DNA of 18,766 nt, from the NCBI GenBank assembly GCA_044375415.1, contig JBILMS010000061.1:1-18766 (forward strand), in the 5' to 3' direction. The stretch's first letter is position 1. Every line of letters starts with the position of its first letter. Source of the DNA: JAWXBG01 sp044375415 (GTDB lineage Bacteria > Bacteroidota > Bacteroidia > Flavobacteriales_D > Sanyastnellaceae). Of the stretch, positions 16,655 to 18,766 are shown one piece after another. The notes beneath the pieces are model-generated. The model was not told the origin of the DNA. It searched no databases and was given only the letters and a program-made list of their open reading frames with translations. Made by a program: the position numbers and the translations under genes.

Positions 16655-16673
16655 TTGACCCCTCGTGGGTCAA
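16655..16673 (+). repeat. CTCGT-loop hairpin, member 2
   Basis: TTGACCC-CTCGT-GGGTCAA on the plus strand: 7-bp perfect stem, 5-nt loop, in the gap between nadK and the CBS gene. Relative to the hairpin at 9121 it differs at two stem pairs by double, pairing-preserving changes (C-G to T-A and G-C to C-G). No T-run follows. Confidence 0.6.
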
Positions 16674-16689
16674 TTCCCCCTATCGCCAA

Positions 16690-16708
16690 TCAACCCACAA
16701 GAGGTTGA
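16690..16708 (-). repeat. CTTGT-loop hairpin, member 3
   Basis: On the minus strand TCAACCT-CTTGT-GGGTTGA, immediately after the CBS gene's stop, within a stem that extends two pairs outward to 16688-16710 and so into the first base of the TAA. The seventh pair is a U-G wobble on this strand but a C/A mismatch on the other, so the minus-strand RNA is the likelier form. It lies 16 nt from member 2 in opposite orientation. Confidence 0.6.
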
Positions 16709-16709
16709 T

Positions 16710-17372
16710 TTACATATTAAGATACTTCATCAACTCCTCATACCTCTTCTTCAAATCCTCTGTGTAGACGGGTTCTTGGTAGCTTGCTTTTACATCATAC
16801 CCAAAGCGATGGAGACTTTGCAAGATTGCATTCACATCGGCTTTATTGATTTTTAAGTGAACCTCCATCAAGTCGTTTTCTCCCGATGGCATCACATTCG
16901 TATGTAAAATTTTGGAATCGTTTTCTTCTACAATATGGGCGATCTTACTCAAATGATAATCGTTCGGATGCATCTCCAAAACAATGATCCCGCCGGGTTG
17001 AGAAGCGCTCTGATAGTCGCTCAGATATTCCACCAAATCTTCGAGTGAAATACTTCCGAGATAATTTTTTTCCTCATCTACCACTGCCACCAACGACAAG
17101 TGATTTTCAGAAGCCACTTTTAATACATCCAAAATATGTTGGCCGGGCAGAACACTCACCTCAATGAGTCGAACAGCCGTATCCACACGACCTTCGTACT
17201 GCTCAGATTCCAGCAGCTCAGCCCCAGATACCAGTCCCTGAAACTTGCCTCCTTCAACAATAGGAAGATGACCCAATCGGAATTCATCCATCAGGTTCAA
17301 GGCTTTCAAGGCATCCTCACTGTTGTTCAGTGTAGGAATTTTCGAATTAATCAGATGTTGTGCAGTCTTCAA
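16710..17372 (-). CDS. Two-CBS-domain protein with C-terminal ACT-like domain
   Basis: With TTG at 17372 as start it has 220 residues. Residues about 1-60 (MKTAQHLINSKIPTLNNSED..., DEFRLGHLPIVEGGKFQGLV) and about 65-125 (VLPGQHILDVLKVASENHLS, LVAVVDEEKNYLGSISLEDL) are a CBS pair that would bind an adenosyl nucleotide. Residues about 128-205 (IIVLEMHPNDYHLSKIAHIV, LKINKADVNAILQSLHRFGY) look ACT-like. Such a gene before nadK is the usual Bacteroidota order; a role in sensing nucleotide state is inference. No ATG starts the frame. A TTG at 17396 would add eight residues, but it overlaps a -7-like box, and MKTAQHLINSKIP matches the family start as I remember it. A hairpin follows the stop. Confidence 0.87.
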   Translation of the reverse strand: MKTAQHLINSKIPTLNNSEDALKALNLMDEFRLGHLPIVEGGKFQGLVSGAELLESEQYEGRVDTAVRLIEVSVLPGQHILDVLKVASENHLSLVAVVDEEKNYLGSISLEDLVEYLSDYQSASQPGGIIVLEMHPNDYHLSKIAHIVEENDSKILHTNVMPSGENDLMEVHLKINKADVNAILQSLHRFGYDVKASYQEPVYTEDLKKRYEELMKYLNM

Positions 17373-17393
17373 TGTTACCTCTTTGTTGGGATA

Positions 17394-17401
17394 CAAGTTT
17401 A
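17394..17401 (-). promoter_or_regulatory. Possible -7 box of the CBS gene
   Basis: TAAACTTG on the minus strand, one mismatch to TAnnTTTG, ending 21 nt before the TTG at 17372. This spacing equals that of the nadK and uppS boxes and helps choose the downstream start. Confidence 0.35.
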
Positions 17402-17594
17402 TACTCGATTTCCCTATTATTTTTTCCTTAGACGTATCTATCGGCCCGAAGGATGTCTCTCTTCCTTAAGGGAACCTCTAAAAACCTCGCCAAAAATTGC
17501 GGTTCTAAGTGAAATAACAATGAACTAACTATAAAGTTTTGCACAATAACGACTATAAAACACTAGATGAAAGGACAAAGGAATCCATTCGCCC

Positions 17595-18766
17595 TTACCT
17601 GTGCACCACATAGGCACAAGTATTTCGTGTCTGTGAGCCGTTTATTGTAAATGAATAGATTCCATTTGAAAGCCAAAAATCACTTCCTATTTCTATGACA
17701 TCAAAGGGATACAGATAGTAGCTTTTAGAATAAACCAAATTTCCGATCATATCGCGAATCTCGCAAGTCACTTGGCCTTCTTGCCCTGTGTATTCTACAT
17801 TAAATTTTCCGGAATTCGGATTGGGATATAAACTAAAGGCACCTTGTTTATTCAGCGCAAGACTTTGGTAAACGGCCTCATCTGTACATGCCATGAAGGT
17901 TATATCTGTCGGCGATTCAATCCAAGTCCCGAAGTATTATTGATCTAGTCCTAATTGAACGGGAAGGTTGTATTCTGAGGTATCTACCTCAAAGTTGAGG
18001 CTATCCGGAGAAACACCATTGATAACGTATTGATTGTACAAACTGATTTCTAAGTCAACTTCTTCCAACCATTTGTTCAGGGTACTTTGTTGTAAGGAAT
18101 CCAACTGACAATCATCTATGTGTGTGAATAGATATCGAGCCATAAATGGTCTATTGAGCGTGCGGAAGAGTTGACCTTTATCCATTTCAAGATAAAATTG
18201 ACTTTGAAAGGTGCTATCGGTTAATTGCACATCGGTCATAGTGTTTAGAACATCAACATACTTCTGTACCTCACTTTCGAAGACACTTGTATTATTTTCG
18301 GTTGAAAGTTCATTTTGCAGAAACATGTTTTCAAGCGCGCTCTTCATGTGGATCTGACCCCATTCCATTTTCCATCTAACATCGGTAATAGATCTGTTGA
18401 GGGAGTCGGTTAGAATTTGGTGAAACAAATCAATGGCAATGGCGTCGTTACCCAAACTGTCATACGCCTCCATCATCATAGCAGCAGTGACGAGTGCACT
18501 ATCCAATGTTATATCGGTAAAATCAGACGTATTGATCAAAGGATTAGTTGAATCAATTTCAAAATCTTTGTAGTAATCAATAATGGGTTTTGTACTGCCA
18601 TTTACTAGTAGATTTCGTCGAGGAGGAATAACTTCAATGTGTCATTTAATCCGTTGTAATCACTATCGCTTCGATTTGGGTTACCCGGATCATTGAACAA
18701 CTCCGGATAAATTGGTCCGTCATTCTCCCAATTTTGCCAAAAGTTGTAAGGAACATCGTCTCGGAG
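17595..18766 (-). pseudogene. T9SS cargo protein with C-terminal sorting domain, broken and cut by the window edge
   Basis: The 3' end of a gene entering from the right edge. From 18766 the frame reads LRDDVPYNFWQNWENDGPIY and on to NDTLK (about 18635), where one missing A in an AA(A) run shifts it; the next frame continues VIPPRRNLLVNGSTKP, IIDYYKDFEI and so on. That frame runs through a helical, tetratricopeptide-like part (GNDAIAIDLFHQILTDS, RYLFTHIDDCQLDSLQQSTL) to a TAA at 17939-17937. After the stop, still in frame, comes YFGTWIESPTDITFMACTDE, then a type A T9SS C-terminal domain (SLYPNPNSGKFNVEY, IRDMIGNLVYSK, GIYSFTI, YVVHR) ending at 17595. The sorting domain is useless unless joined to the secreted part, so I read the stop as a nonsense change. 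Read-through or assembly error are alternatives. Function of the cargo is unknown. Confidence 0.75.

Noticed and set aside
16087..16767. A 226-residue plus-strand ORF
   Set aside because: It is antisense to nadK and crosses the nadK-CBS gap; no domain and nadK motifs are unambiguous on the other strand.
17467..17478. TAAGGGAACCTC shared with 2871-2882, possible repeat or element end
   Set aside because: Several 12-nt matches are expected by chance in 18.7 kb; flanks do not match and no terminal inverted repeats or transposase are seen.
17402..17594. Gap between the CBS gene and the broken cargo gene
   Set aside because: Searched for a small gene, tRNA or terminator; only a short AACCTC-AAAA-ACCTC direct repeat near 17473-17490 is visible, too weak to annotate.

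Overview
The window reads as chromosomal DNA of a Bacteroidota bacterium, most likely Flavobacteriales. The reasons are type IX secretion (T9SS) parts (PorG, a PorP/SprF remnant, a Por-type C-terminal sorting domain), a DksA-like protein with the Bacteroidota YGICRVTGKLIPKERL signature, TAnnTTTG-type promoter boxes about 20 nt before several starts, and the order CBS protein, nadK, porG, uppS, bamA, ompH, ompH, which I know from that phylum. The family-level placement is a guess from sequence memory, not a search.

Region 1 (1-3720, minus strand) is accessory and secretion-related. A broken, 5'-truncated PorP/SprF gene lies upstream of a very large secreted protein. The latter has a signal peptide and at least 860 residues, runs off the left edge, and is built from a super-repeat of about 421 residues. 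Region 2 (3895-9099, plus strand) is ileS, then a histone-H1-tail/DksA fusion, a strong terminator, and lspA. IleRS carries the swapped GxHH form of the class I signature.

Region 3 (9153-17403, minus strand, convergent with lspA) is an envelope block. In transcription order it holds a CBS/ACT-like protein, NAD kinase, PorG, undecaprenyl diphosphate synthase, BamA, two OmpH/Skp-like chaperones closed by a U-tailed terminator, and glutamate racemase. It links lipid-carrier supply (uppS), outer-membrane protein assembly (bamA plus its chaperones), T9SS (porG) and peptidoglycan precursor supply (murI), with lspA facing it. Region 4 (17595-18766, minus strand) is the end of another T9SS cargo gene, broken by a frameshift and an in-frame stop.

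The most interesting points are: small hairpins after lspA and beside the CBS gene that share a CTYGT loop with covarying stems; the H1-like/DksA fusion that has lost three of four zinc ligands; gene damage confined to T9SS cargo/partner genes while every housekeeping gene is intact; the modular giant protein; and the GxHH IleRS. I found no tRNA, rRNA, CRISPR array, transposase or complete mobile element.
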